Below are positions 8,687 to 14,442 of a stretch of 14,442 bases of DNA, in pieces; positions within the stretch are counted from its first letter, which is position 1, and every line of letters begins with the position of its first letter. The position numbers and the translations under genes are program-made. The notes beneath the pieces are model-generated. The model worked only from the letters and a program-made list of their open reading frames with translations, was not told where the DNA came from and made no database searches. The stretch covers positions 1 through 14,442 of the forward strand of contig CALADT010000077.1 of the NCBI GenBank assembly GCA_937890655.1, given 5' to 3'. This DNA comes from an uncultured Mucispirillum sp. (GTDB lineage Bacteria; Chrysiogenota; Deferribacteres; Deferribacterales; Mucispirillaceae).

Positions 8687-8718
8687 AAAAAAGTGCTAGC
8701 AAAAGCTAGCACTTTTTT
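8687..8718. terminator. Bidirectional rho-independent terminator
   Basis: A perfect 14-bp stem (8687-8700 with 8705-8718) around an AAAA loop has the core GTGCTAGC/GCTAGCAC, flanked by a run of A on the left and T on the right. Read on either strand it gives a GC-containing stem followed by a U run. It sits two bases after the PKD lipoprotein gene and three bases beyond the end of the convergent minus-strand reading frame, so it can end both transcripts. Confidence 0.92.
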
Positions 8719-8721
8719 ATA

Positions 8722-8964
8722 TCATTGTAATTCCGGATGTAGACGTGTAACATAAAATCTAACTTCTTTAGCACAATTAGTACCATCTGCATATTTAATA
8801 TTTACTAAGGCACCTAAAAACACAGTCTTTGCTGGATATCCAGGAAAACGATATATTATAAGGTCGTTTTTTAATTCATCTTGTTTGATATAATCTATAT
8901 ACTCACCTGGCTTACTTTCTTGATAAAATGTTGATGTTACATTATCATTATATATGATTTTCAT
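8722..8964 (-). CDS. Small hypothetical protein, possible C-terminal part of the neighbouring lipoprotein
   Basis: An 80-codon frame from ATG 8964, strand-rich with one cysteine and no signal peptide or recognised domain. No Shine-Dalgarno sequence is visible upstream of the ATG. The frame is actually open from 8994, where the lipoprotein gene upstream ends (stop at 8987-8989), and reads LYNEQIEFDEMKIIYND across the gap. It may therefore be the displaced 3' part of that gene after a single-base indel, giving a lipoprotein of about 238 residues. If it is a separate gene it must be translated by coupling. It ends at the bidirectional terminator. Confidence 0.55.
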   Translation of the reverse strand: MKIIYNDNVTSTFYQESKPGEYIDYIKQDELKNDLIIYRFPGYPAKTVFLGALVNIKYADGTNCAKEVRFYVTRLHPELQ

Positions 8965-8986
8965 TTCATCAAATTCTATTTGTTCA

Positions 8987-9433
8987 TTATAAAGTTATTA
9001 TAAATTCATAAGATCCATCAATAATTTTATTTCCTACATCAGTTTTTATTTTTAAATTATCACAAGTAGGTGATGTGGATATTGGTTTTATATATAGGTT
9101 ACCACATTGTAGCCCAGCATTATTTATATGTGCAAATCCATTCGGTTCTTTTTTGGCATATAATACAACTTTATCTGAAAGATCTTCTCTTGACTTATAA
9201 ATCAAAGGTTCTAATTCATTATAAGCATAATGGCCTTCATAATCCCAAAATAAATCATTACCATAAGATTTATTAGGGTCTTTTAATTTAATTTTATACT
9301 TATAAACACCTATATTTTCATAAGTAAAATCATCTGATGTTAAAGTACATGATAGAGCTTTTTCTTCTTCAGCACAACCAGCTAATGCTAATACCATCAC
9401 AACACCAAATAATGAAAATAATAACTTTTTCAT
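8987..9433 (-). CDS. Small lipoprotein of unknown function, possibly truncated by frameshift
   Basis: A 148-residue lipoprotein with a clear signal peptide and lipobox LAGC (MKKLLFSLFGVVMVLALAGC). The mature part is strand-rich, with three further cysteines (LSCT, LQCG and TCDN), and has no family I recognise. The start at 9433 has AGGTG at 9441-9445, seven bases upstream. It lies after a terminator, so a promoter would have to be in the 47 bases upstream or transcription must read through. It ends abruptly at YEFIITL, and a possible continuation follows in another frame. A role in entry exclusion would fit a lipoprotein on a conjugative element lacking trbK, but nothing in the sequence proves it. 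Confidence 0.75.
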   Translation of the reverse strand: MKKLLFSLFGVVMVLALAGCAEEEKALSCTLTSDDFTYENIGVYKYKIKLKDPNKSYGNDLFWDYEGHYAYNELEPLIYKSREDLSDKVVLYAKKEPNGFAHINNAGLQCGNLYIKPISTSPTCDNLKIKTDVGNKIIDGSYEFIITL

Positions 9434-9450
9434 ATCTATACACCTAATAT

Positions 9451-9476
9451 TAAAAAAATAGGGCTTGAAAAAGCCC
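9451..9476 (-). terminator. Rho-independent terminator after the Pmp3-like gene
   Basis: On the minus strand, GGGCTT, loop TTTC and AAGCCC form a 6-bp stem (9461-9466 with 9471-9476). It is followed by TA and seven T (9452-9458). It starts four bases after the stop codon of the 65-codon gene and separates it from the lipoprotein gene downstream. Confidence 0.85.
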
Positions 9477-9480
9477 AGTA

Positions 9481-9678
9481 TTACTGTGCAGTTGATTGAA
9501 CTGCTTTTTGAATTTGTTTTTGAGTTTTATACTGACTTAAGGCATACACTGCCCACATAGCAGCTGGAATCCATCCTATAAAAGTAAATTGCAAAATCAT
9601 GCATATTATACCTGCAAATGGTCTTCCTATTGTGAAAAATGCAACAAACGGTAAGAATATAGCTAACATAATTCTCAT
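9481..9678 (-). CDS. Pmp3/YqaE (UPF0057)-like small membrane protein
   Basis: A 65-residue protein with two hydrophobic helices (about residues 3-15 and 20-48, the second broken by GWIP) and a charged Gln/Lys tail. The pattern of a prolined first helix (AIFLPFVAFF), a short loop and a helix ending FIGWIPAAMWAVYAL fits the Pmp3/YqaE family of small inner-membrane proteins, whose biochemical role is poorly defined (in yeast, membrane potential and stress). AAGGAGGG at 9687-9694 supports the ATG at 9678. It has its own likely promoter containing a run of eight C, and its own terminator, so it is a single-gene unit. Confidence 0.72.
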   Translation of the reverse strand: MRIMLAIFLPFVAFFTIGRPFAGIICMILQFTFIGWIPAAMWAVYALSQYKTQKQIQKAVQSTAQ

Positions 9679-9717
9679 ATTCTCATCCCTCCTTTCAAAT
9701 ATAATTTTTAGATATAT

Positions 9718-9748
9718 TGTATATACATTATGTGGGGGGGGAATGCAA
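9718..9748 (-). promoter_or_regulatory. Putative promoter of the Pmp3-like gene with poly-C tract and TGTATATACA palindrome
   Basis: Reading the minus strand, TTGCAT (9743-9748) could be a -35 box. It is followed by T, eight C (complement of G at 9734-9741), then ACATAATG and TATATACA. The spacer is 17 bases to TATATA (9720-9725) or 19 to TATACA (9718-9723). The -10 region overlaps the 10-bp palindrome TGTATATACA (9718-9727), about 40 bases ahead of the start codon. Neither box is a perfect consensus match. Confidence 0.45.
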
Positions 9749-9774
9749 GAGAAAATTTTAAAATATTATAAAAA

Positions 9775-10122
9775 TTATCTTTCAATTCCTTTATTTTTGC
9801 TTTTTTCCTTTTCTTGCTTTTTCGCATCATCAAAAATATATTTTAAATCATATGTTTCACCAATTTCTGTAACATCATATTTTTGAACACAATCTTTTAG
9901 CCATTTAAACTTTTTATTTAATCTTTCAGTTATATCAGTTAGATAGTGGGTTGACATTGGTTCACTAGAAATATACCCTGAATACTGCCTATGTTCAAAA
10001 CCATTTTCTTCCATAAATTTTTTAATACTAGAATATGCTTGATGAGTATTTTTAAAATATTTAAGCAATTCTTTTGTATCTAAATCAAAATTTATTGCTT
10101 TTTTAGTTTCTGCTTTACCCAT
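9775..10122 (-). CDS. vapD: VapD-family (Cas2-like) endoribonuclease toxin
   Basis: A 115-residue protein. After a short N-terminal extension it reads KAINFDLDTKELLKYF, matching the start of VapD proteins (ALAFDL in Helicobacter), with the conserved aspartate at residue 13. Further on, QAYSSIKKFMEENGFEHRQ and GYIS match the second half of the ferredoxin-like fold shared with Cas2. VapD proteins are RNases and, in Haemophilus, act as toxins. The highly charged lysine-rich tail (last 20 residues) is longer than in typical members of about 95 residues. No clear Shine-Dalgarno sequence is seen. The ATG is three bases after the stop of the upstream gene, so coupled translation is likely, as in toxin-antitoxin pairs. 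Confidence 0.82.
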   Translation of the reverse strand: MGKAETKKAINFDLDTKELLKYFKNTHQAYSSIKKFMEENGFEHRQYSGYISSEPMSTHYLTDITERLNKKFKWLKDCVQKYDVTEIGETYDLKYIFDDAKKQEKEKSKNKGIER

Positions 10123-10125
10123 TGA

Positions 10126-10446
10126 TTATACCCATACACCCTCGTTATGTCTTTTATAATATTCTTTCATATCTGTATCACCTTCTTTTCTGTCAATCCA
10201 AATCCATTCTTTGACATTTTTTGTAAACCATTCTTGTTCTAGTAAATTTTGAATATTGAAAATACCCATTACAGCTAAATCTTTTTCATTACCTTGGCAA
10301 ATGTAAGTATATTTATTTTTTTTGATTAACCCAGTATTGTCTGCTAATTCATCAATATCTTTATAGATTTTATCTAAATTATATTTACCCTCTCTTCTGA
10401 TTTTATCTTCGTCCATAACTATTCTTGTTCCTATTCTGTAATCCAT
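10126..10446 (-). CDS. Probable partner of VapD (antitoxin by position)
   Basis: A 106-residue soluble, charged protein without a domain I can name with certainty. It begins MDYRIGTRIVMDEDKIRREG and has a conserved-looking centre NEKDLAVMGIFNIQNLLEQ and EWIWIDRKEGD. It is the first gene of a two-gene operon with vapD, three bases apart, which is the layout of the vapX-vapD toxin-antitoxin pair in Haemophilus; the antitoxin role is inferred from that. GGAGG at 10453-10457 supports the start. The promoter region carries a palindrome overlapping the probable -10 box, which would suit autoregulation. Confidence 0.7.
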   Translation of the reverse strand: MDYRIGTRIVMDEDKIRREGKYNLDKIYKDIDELADNTGLIKKNKYTYICQGNEKDLAVMGIFNIQNLLEQEWFTKNVKEWIWIDRKEGDTDMKEYYKRHNEGVWV

Positions 10447-10480
10447 ATTATGCCTCCAAAATTAATATTTTATTTATTTT

Positions 10481-10511
10481 TTTGTATATACAAATATATC
10501 ATTTTTAGCAA
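10481..10511 (-). promoter_or_regulatory. Putative promoter/operator of the vapD operon
   Basis: On the minus strand TTGCTA (10506-10511) and TATACA (10483-10488) are separated by 17 bases and could be the -35 and -10 boxes. The -10 lies inside a perfect 14-bp palindrome, TTTGTATATACAAA (10481-10494), centred 41 bases upstream of the start codon. The core TGTATATACA recurs upstream of the Pmp3-like gene. Confidence 0.5.
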
Positions 10512-10527
10512 TATTATGCAATATCAT
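10508..10527. repeat. Tandem 10-bp imperfect direct repeat
   Basis: GCAATATTAT (10508-10517) is followed at once by GCAATATCAT (10518-10527), one mismatch. ATATCATTT also occurs twice, at 10496-10504 and 10521-10529. Two copies are too few to call iterons with confidence, but they lie 25 bases from a DnaA box. Confidence 0.5.
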
Positions 10528-10541
10528 TTACCATAAAAACA

Positions 10542-10575
10542 CTGCTACATAACTTATCCACAAGTTATGCAGCAG
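10542..10575. repeat. Long hairpin with a perfect DnaA box, possible bidirectional terminator or origin element
   Basis: Arms 10542-10555 and 10562-10575 pair over 14 bases with one mismatch (A10547/C10570) around the loop ATCCAC. TTATCCACA at 10554-10562 is the exact consensus DnaA box and spans the loop. T runs on both strands (10579-10584 on plus; complement of A 10535-10539 on minus) mean the hairpin could also end the transcript of the primase gene, whose stop is about 60 bases away. An adjoining 7-bp hairpin, TTTGTTT/AAACAAA (10582-10598), and an AT-rich stretch follow. The rest of 10447-10632 holds no credible gene. Confidence 0.6.
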
Positions 10576-10632
10576 ATATTTTTTGTTTATCAAACAAATA
10601 TATTATTTGATTAAAAATTAAGCATTACCTGC

Positions 10633-13029
10633 TTATAGAGTATGAAATGTTTCTACTGTAATAATTTTCCCCTCATTTGTAGTTCTTATTCTTTCTTTTG
10701 AATTTTCGTTTACAATTATTTTATTTTTTTCCTGTTCCTGCTTTTGTGTCTTATCCAGCTTTAAAGCAGGCTGCAAAGATTTCTGAATATTTTTCAATGC
10801 TTCATCACGAGAAAGTCCATTTTTTGATATAATGTCATTAAAATCACCAGATATTTCTTTGCCATTTATTTTAGGAACTACAACAGTAATATTTTCATAT
10901 TTATTCTGGACGGCATTTGCAGCATTTAAACCGATATTACCTACCTTATTGGTCAAATCATTATCAGCTGCAATTACTATATTCATGTCTGGATATTTTT
11001 CAGTAATTGCTTTAACTGTATGCTCAATATTGTTAGCACTCATAGCAGCAATAACTTTTACATCTTTATTATTTAGTGCTTCATTTATACTTGCAGCAGT
11101 AGCATACCCTTCAGCAATAACAACAGATTTAGCAGATTTTAAATCAGATACAAAACCATCTACAATATGAAATGCACCAACTTTATTTGTATTTTTAGCA
11201 AACCGTTTTTCGCCATTCTCGTCAATATACTGTGCTGATTTTAATCTGCCCTCAATATTAAAAAGTGGAATCGTGATAGTATTATCCTGACCAGAATATA
11301 TATTGCTGGCAGGCTCTATCATTTTATTAGATAAATAAGTATGTTCATGAATAGCTTCTTTATTCATAAATTTAGCATATATGGCCTTTTCTGCCTTTTC
11401 AGTAAGTATTTTATCCTGCTGCTCTCTTTCAGTCTTTTTAGCATTATATAATATTTTCATTTCAGCTTTTTCTTCTGGTGTCATAGCATGCTCTTTTGAT
11501 GTCCATTTAATTTCTTCACCAGTGCGGTTGTTCATAAAATAGCCGTTAGCTACTCCATCAGAATGAAGCACATAAAATCCAGACTGTTCTTTACCTTTAT
11601 CTCCATCAACTGCTATTCTATGTTTCTGCCCATCAGCAATAACAGTATTCTCTAATACACCAGCAGATTTTATACGGTTTAAAAACTCTTCTTCAATATT
11701 TAAAGGCATATCAATTTTAACTTTATTTTCTATATTTTTAATATCCCATTTAAAAAATTTATCTTTTTCTTCATTCTTGCAATACCAGAATTTACCATCT
11801 TTATCCCATTCTGCACCGAGTGCTTTTGCTGCATCTTTTTCATCATAAGGCACAGCAAGTATATATTTATTTTCCTGCTGATTTACTGCCTTATTATTAG
11901 TATTATCAGCTTGCAGCATTTGCTCTTTTCTACTGGCTAAATCTTTCTCATTAATTTTTTCCCATTTATCAAATAAAGATATATCAACATCAGCAGGCAC
12001 AAACCAGCATACATTATTTCTATCCCATTTTGCACCAAGTGATTTAGCTTCATCTTTTTCAATTTTTGGAACATTTATATAAGTAACAGAATTATCTTTA
12101 TCTATTTTATTTTCTGGCGTTTCCTTTTCCATAGTCTGCTCATTAGTATTTATTTGTTCAAGTGCTAATTCATTACCTAAAATAAGTTTTGCTGCCCTGT
12201 CAGCTTCTTTTACTGCATTATATAAAAATGATGGTTCATCTCTTATTGCTTTTGACCAGGATTTTAAATATGCTATATTATTTTTATCTGGTTCATGACC
12301 TAAACCGCATTGAGTGCCTACAAGAAAGGAAGTAATTTCAGCGACAAGTTCTTCTTTTGCATAGCTTTCTGTGCCAAATGTGCCAGACATATCACGATTA
12401 TTTCGGCTTGAATGACCTGTCCAGTGTCCAAGTTCGTGCAATGCAGTTCTATAATATTCTTCATTACTTACAAACTGCTCTTTTAAAGGAAGAGTAATTG
12501 TATCTGTTACAGGGTTGTAATAGGCTCTGTCTTGTGCTTTATGCTTAATTTTAGCACCAGAATTATTTAAAATTTCTTCTGCTTTTTCAATAGGGTTAAA
12601 ATCTATTTTTTTAGGCTCATAAGCTGGCAGTCCTTCGCATTGCTCTGCATTAAATACAATACTCCATACAGCTCTTGGTTTTTCCAGTTTTTCTGTAACT
12701 ACAATTTCTTCACCTGTTTCTTTATCTATCTCTTTTCTTGTTTCAGTAGTTTGCAGATACATTATAGGTTTTCCTTTTTCACCAGCTCTAACTTTTGCAT
12801 TCTGCTCAGAAGCTTGCAAAAATGTAAGCCATCTATTATCTTCATAACCTTTATCTGTTGCAATATCTATTAAGTTCAACATATTTATTCCATTATATTC
12901 TTTACCAGTTTTTATATTAAATGGTAAAAATCCATTCCCACTCCATGATTTTTGCCATGGAGCTTCATTTTTTTCTATTAACTCAGCAAACTTATTTGCA
13001 AGCTCATAATATCTGTTTGTTTTACTCAT
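10633..13029 (-). CDS. traC: TraC-like DNA primase: ArdC zincin domain, two DUF5710 modules, Toprim domain
   Basis: A 798-residue multidomain protein. The N-terminal 285 residues are an ArdC-type domain (DUF1738): binding part with APWQKSW and YNGINMLNL, then a zincin with HELGH at about 198-202 and a downstream acidic helix (YAKEELVAE). ArdC protects incoming DNA from restriction. Two DUF5710 modules follow (about 315-357, LGAKWDRNNVCWFVP; 388-428, LGAEWDKDGKFWYC). The C-terminal half has a Toprim primase core: VVIAEGYATAAS (about 636), VIAADND (about 685), GDFND (about 728). RP4 TraC likewise joins an ArdC-like part to a primase. The start at 13029 is chosen because CGAGG (13036-13040) is well placed for it; the frame reaches ATG 13053 but that lies inside the preceding small gene. 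Confidence 0.88.
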   Translation of the reverse strand: MSKTNRYYELANKFAELIEKNEAPWQKSWSGNGFLPFNIKTGKEYNGINMLNLIDIATDKGYEDNRWLTFLQASEQNAKVRAGEKGKPIMYLQTTETRKEIDKETGEEIVVTEKLEKPRAVWSIVFNAEQCEGLPAYEPKKIDFNPIEKAEEILNNSGAKIKHKAQDRAYYNPVTDTITLPLKEQFVSNEEYYRTALHELGHWTGHSSRNNRDMSGTFGTESYAKEELVAEITSFLVGTQCGLGHEPDKNNIAYLKSWSKAIRDEPSFLYNAVKEADRAAKLILGNELALEQINTNEQTMEKETPENKIDKDNSVTYINVPKIEKDEAKSLGAKWDRNNVCWFVPADVDISLFDKWEKINEKDLASRKEQMLQADNTNNKAVNQQENKYILAVPYDEKDAAKALGAEWDKDGKFWYCKNEEKDKFFKWDIKNIENKVKIDMPLNIEEEFLNRIKSAGVLENTVIADGQKHRIAVDGDKGKEQSGFYVLHSDGVANGYFMNNRTGEEIKWTSKEHAMTPEEKAEMKILYNAKKTEREQQDKILTEKAEKAIYAKFMNKEAIHEHTYLSNKMIEPASNIYSGQDNTITIPLFNIEGRLKSAQYIDENGEKRFAKNTNKVGAFHIVDGFVSDLKSAKSVVIAEGYATAASINEALNNKDVKVIAAMSANNIEHTVKAITEKYPDMNIVIAADNDLTNKVGNIGLNAANAVQNKYENITVVVPKINGKEISGDFNDIISKNGLSRDEALKNIQKSLQPALKLDKTQKQEQEKNKIIVNENSKERIRTTNEGKIITVETFHTL

Positions 13030-13183
13030 CATCAACCTCGTCATATCTTGCATTTAATGCATCTTCTTCAGATATTGCTGTTTCAGCTTGCAAACCTAAT
13101 ATATCAGCTTCATCAGGGGTAAGTTCTACCACTGCTCCTGGGATATCCAAATCCCTTAATTTTTGTTCCAAAATTTCATCCAT
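13022..13183 (-). CDS. Very acidic 53-residue protein coupled to traC
   Basis: A small gene beginning MDEILEQKLRDLDIPGAVVE and ending VDDE. It has 18 Asp/Glu against 3 Lys/Arg, and no signal peptide or membrane segment. GAGGTGA at 13188-13194 is a good ribosome binding site. Its stop codon overlaps the start of the primase gene (shared bases 13022-13029), so the two are translationally coupled. I do not recognise a family. Strong acidity next to an ArdC domain could suggest a protein that mimics DNA or a chaperone-like partner of the primase, but this is only inference. Confidence 0.72.
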   Translation of the reverse strand: MDEILEQKLRDLDIPGAVVELTPDEADILGLQAETAISEEDALNARYDEVDDE

Positions 13184-13203
13184 AATTTCACCTCATTTAT
13201 TTT

Positions 13204-13232
13204 TTAATAATTTTAGCAGCTAAAATTATTAA
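13204..13232. repeat. Perfect 29-base palindrome at the end of topB
   Basis: TTAATAATTTTAGC (13204-13217), a single A, and GCTAAAATTATTAA (13219-13232) are exact inverted copies. The topB stop codon (13229-13231) lies within the right arm. As RNA it would fold into a 13-bp stem with a 3-base loop between topB and the 53-codon gene. No T run follows on the coding (minus) strand, so it is not a standard terminator for topB; an RNA processing or stability element, a partial terminator, or a protein site are possible. Confidence 0.65.
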
Positions 13233-14442
13233 TCATTTTTTACTAATTTTTTATTGTAGATTGGTTCGCCATTATTATCTTGATATGTAGTTTTGCATTT
13301 TGGATAGGAAGAGCAACCCCAAAAAAAGCCATCTTTACTCTTTCTTCTAACAAGTTTAGAATTACACTCTAAACAGCGATACTGCTCTGATGGAACAGCT
13401 TTTTCTCTAATAGTTAAATCTGGTTTACCTTTATCATCATTAAATGTAGTTTTACATTCTGGATAGTTAGAACAACCCCAGAAAAAATTATCTTTTCCTT
13501 TTTTTCTTATAAGATAGCCTGTATCACAGCTAGGACATTTTTGAGCATTGCTTTTGAATATATTTTCACTAGATTTTATTTTATCTATTTCTTTACTTGA
13601 AAACTCTGTTACAGAGTTAATAAAATTATCAAGTTTTGACATATCTGTATTAAGTTCTTTTATATCTTCATGCCATAATGCTGTCATATCTGGATATATA
13701 ATATCACCTGATAAAAGAGATATAAGCTCTTTACCTAAATCAGTTGATACAATATTTTTCTTATCATCTTTAACATAACCCCTGTCATATAAAGTTTTAA
13801 TAAGTGCCGACCTTGTTGCAGGTGTTCCAATGCCACCATTTTCACCTGCTTTATCTTTATCTTTTTCTTTTAAAAGCTGTTTTGTTTTTTCATTTTTACA
13901 GTAAACAGCTACCCGTTTTAAATCCTGCAGAAAAGTATCTGTTGTATATAATTTTTTAGGCTTTGTTTCTTCTTTTAAAGAAATAAAGTCTATTTTTTCT
14001 ACCTGTTTTCCTTCATAGATTTGACTGTAATCTAAACCACCTGTTACTGTTTCATCATCTTCTTTTTCAGATAATATTCCTTTCCAGCCAGCATCCAATA
14101 ACTGCCTGTGGTTATTGATTAAAGTATCACTACCAACATTTATTGTAATTGTATGTTTTAAATATTTTGCTGGTGGTAAAAACTGCATCACAAATCGGTT
14201 TGCTATTAACAAAAATACTTTTTTCTCATCATCTGAAAATGCAGAAAAATCAAGCTTTGTTTCCGTTGGGATAATCGCTGTATGAGCTGTTGTTTTTGAA
14301 GAGTTAAATGCTTTTGATTTGATATCTATATTTGTATTATTTATTATATTTTGGAGTTTATTATCTTCTATATTTTGCAGACAGGCAATGATAGCGGGTG
14401 ATTGTTCATATGTTTCGTCAAGCAAATAGTTACAGTCTGAAC
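13229..14442 (-). CDS. topB: DNA topoisomerase III (TopB), C-terminal part (5' end outside window)
   Basis: Type IA topoisomerase, coding to the right edge; about 404 residues are visible. The visible part begins SDCNYL, which in this family follows the catalytic tyrosine motif, so the active-site Tyr lies just beyond the window. TTAHTAIIPT (about residue 50) and GGIGTPATRSALIKTLYDRGY (about 200) are type IA signatures. The C-terminus carries two C4 zinc fingers (CPSC...CSNYPEC at about 13537-13454; CLEC...CSSYPKC at about 13375-13295), which bind single-stranded DNA in this family. TopB-like enzymes are common on conjugative elements (TraE of RP4) and resolve replication or transfer intermediates. 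A TTG at 14425 is internal, not a start. Confidence 0.95.
   Translation of the reverse strand, partial: SDCNYLLDETYEQSPAIIACLQNIEDNKLQNIINNTNIDIKSKAFNSSKTTAHTAIIPTETKLDFSAFSDDEKKVFLLIANRFVMQFLPPAKYLKHTITINVGSDTLINNHRQLLDAGWKGILSEKEDDETVTGGLDYSQIYEGKQVEKIDFISLKEETKPKKLYTTDTFLQDLKRVAVYCKNEKTKQLLKEKDKDKAGENGGIGTPATRSALIKTLYDRGYVKDDKKNIVSTDLGKELISLLSGDIIYPDMTALWHEDIKELNTDMSKLDNFINSVTEFSSKEIDKIKSSENIFKSNAQKCPSCDTGYLIRKKGKDNFFWGCSNYPECKTTFNDDKGKPDLTIREKAVPSEQYRCLECNSKLVRRKSKDGFFWGCSSYPKCKTTYQDNNGEPIYNKKLVKND

Noticed and set aside
8368..8709. 113-codon plus-strand frame inside the PKD lipoprotein gene
   Set aside because: It is a shifted frame of the lipoprotein, rich in Ile/Val/Lys from AT-rich codons, without a ribosome binding site.
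9599..9886. 95-codon plus-strand open frame across the Pmp3-like promoter
   Set aside because: It is antisense to parts of two better-supported minus-strand genes, includes the G run as glycine codons, and has no ribosome binding site.

Overview
The window is a piece of a conjugative element (plasmid or integrative conjugative element) from a very AT-rich diderm bacterium. The diderm inference rests on lipoproteins, a TrbG/VirB9-type outer-membrane-complex protein and a periplasmic lytic transglycosylase. Strong AAGGAG-type ribosome binding sites and near-exclusive use of AGA for arginine are seen. The host cannot be named safely; Campylobacterota, Fusobacteriota, Deferribacterota or diderm Firmicutes would all fit.

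Bases 1-7153 (+ strand) are a tightly packed mating-pair-formation operon in the order of the RP4/IncP trb cluster: trbE (5' end missing), trbF, trbG, trbH, trbI, trbJ, trbL, trbN. Genes usually found between them in RP4, trbK (entry exclusion) and trbM, are absent. Together these encode the ATPase, the inner-membrane scaffold, the outer-membrane core complex, the VirB5/VirB6-like proteins and the peptidoglycan hydrolase of a type IV secretion system. The trbI reading frame is interrupted near its 5' end by a frameshift inside the codons for its membrane anchor.

Bases 7179-8684 encode a large surface lipoprotein made of PKD-like immunoglobulin folds with four pairs of cysteines; its position right after trbN suggests a cell-surface role linked to transfer. 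A strong bidirectional terminator (8687-8718) separates it from the convergent minus-strand block.

Bases 8722-10446 (- strand) are small accessory genes: a second lipoprotein that appears split by a frameshift from an 80-codon continuation, a Pmp3/YqaE-like membrane protein with an unusual run of eight C in its likely promoter, and a VapD-family RNase gene preceded by a closely linked partner. Two of the promoters share a TGTATATACA palindrome at nearly the same distance from the start codon.

Bases 10447-10632 are a non-coding stretch with a perfect DnaA box inside a long hairpin, short direct repeats and further palindromes. Bases 10633-14442 (- strand) hold the transfer-replication block: topB (5' part beyond the window), a 53-codon very acidic protein, and a TraC-like protein joining an ArdC domain, two DUF5710 modules and a Toprim primase domain. 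This block looks richer in GC than the trb operon, suggesting a mosaic element. No relaxase, coupling protein, integrase, tRNA, rRNA, CRISPR array or insertion sequence is visible.
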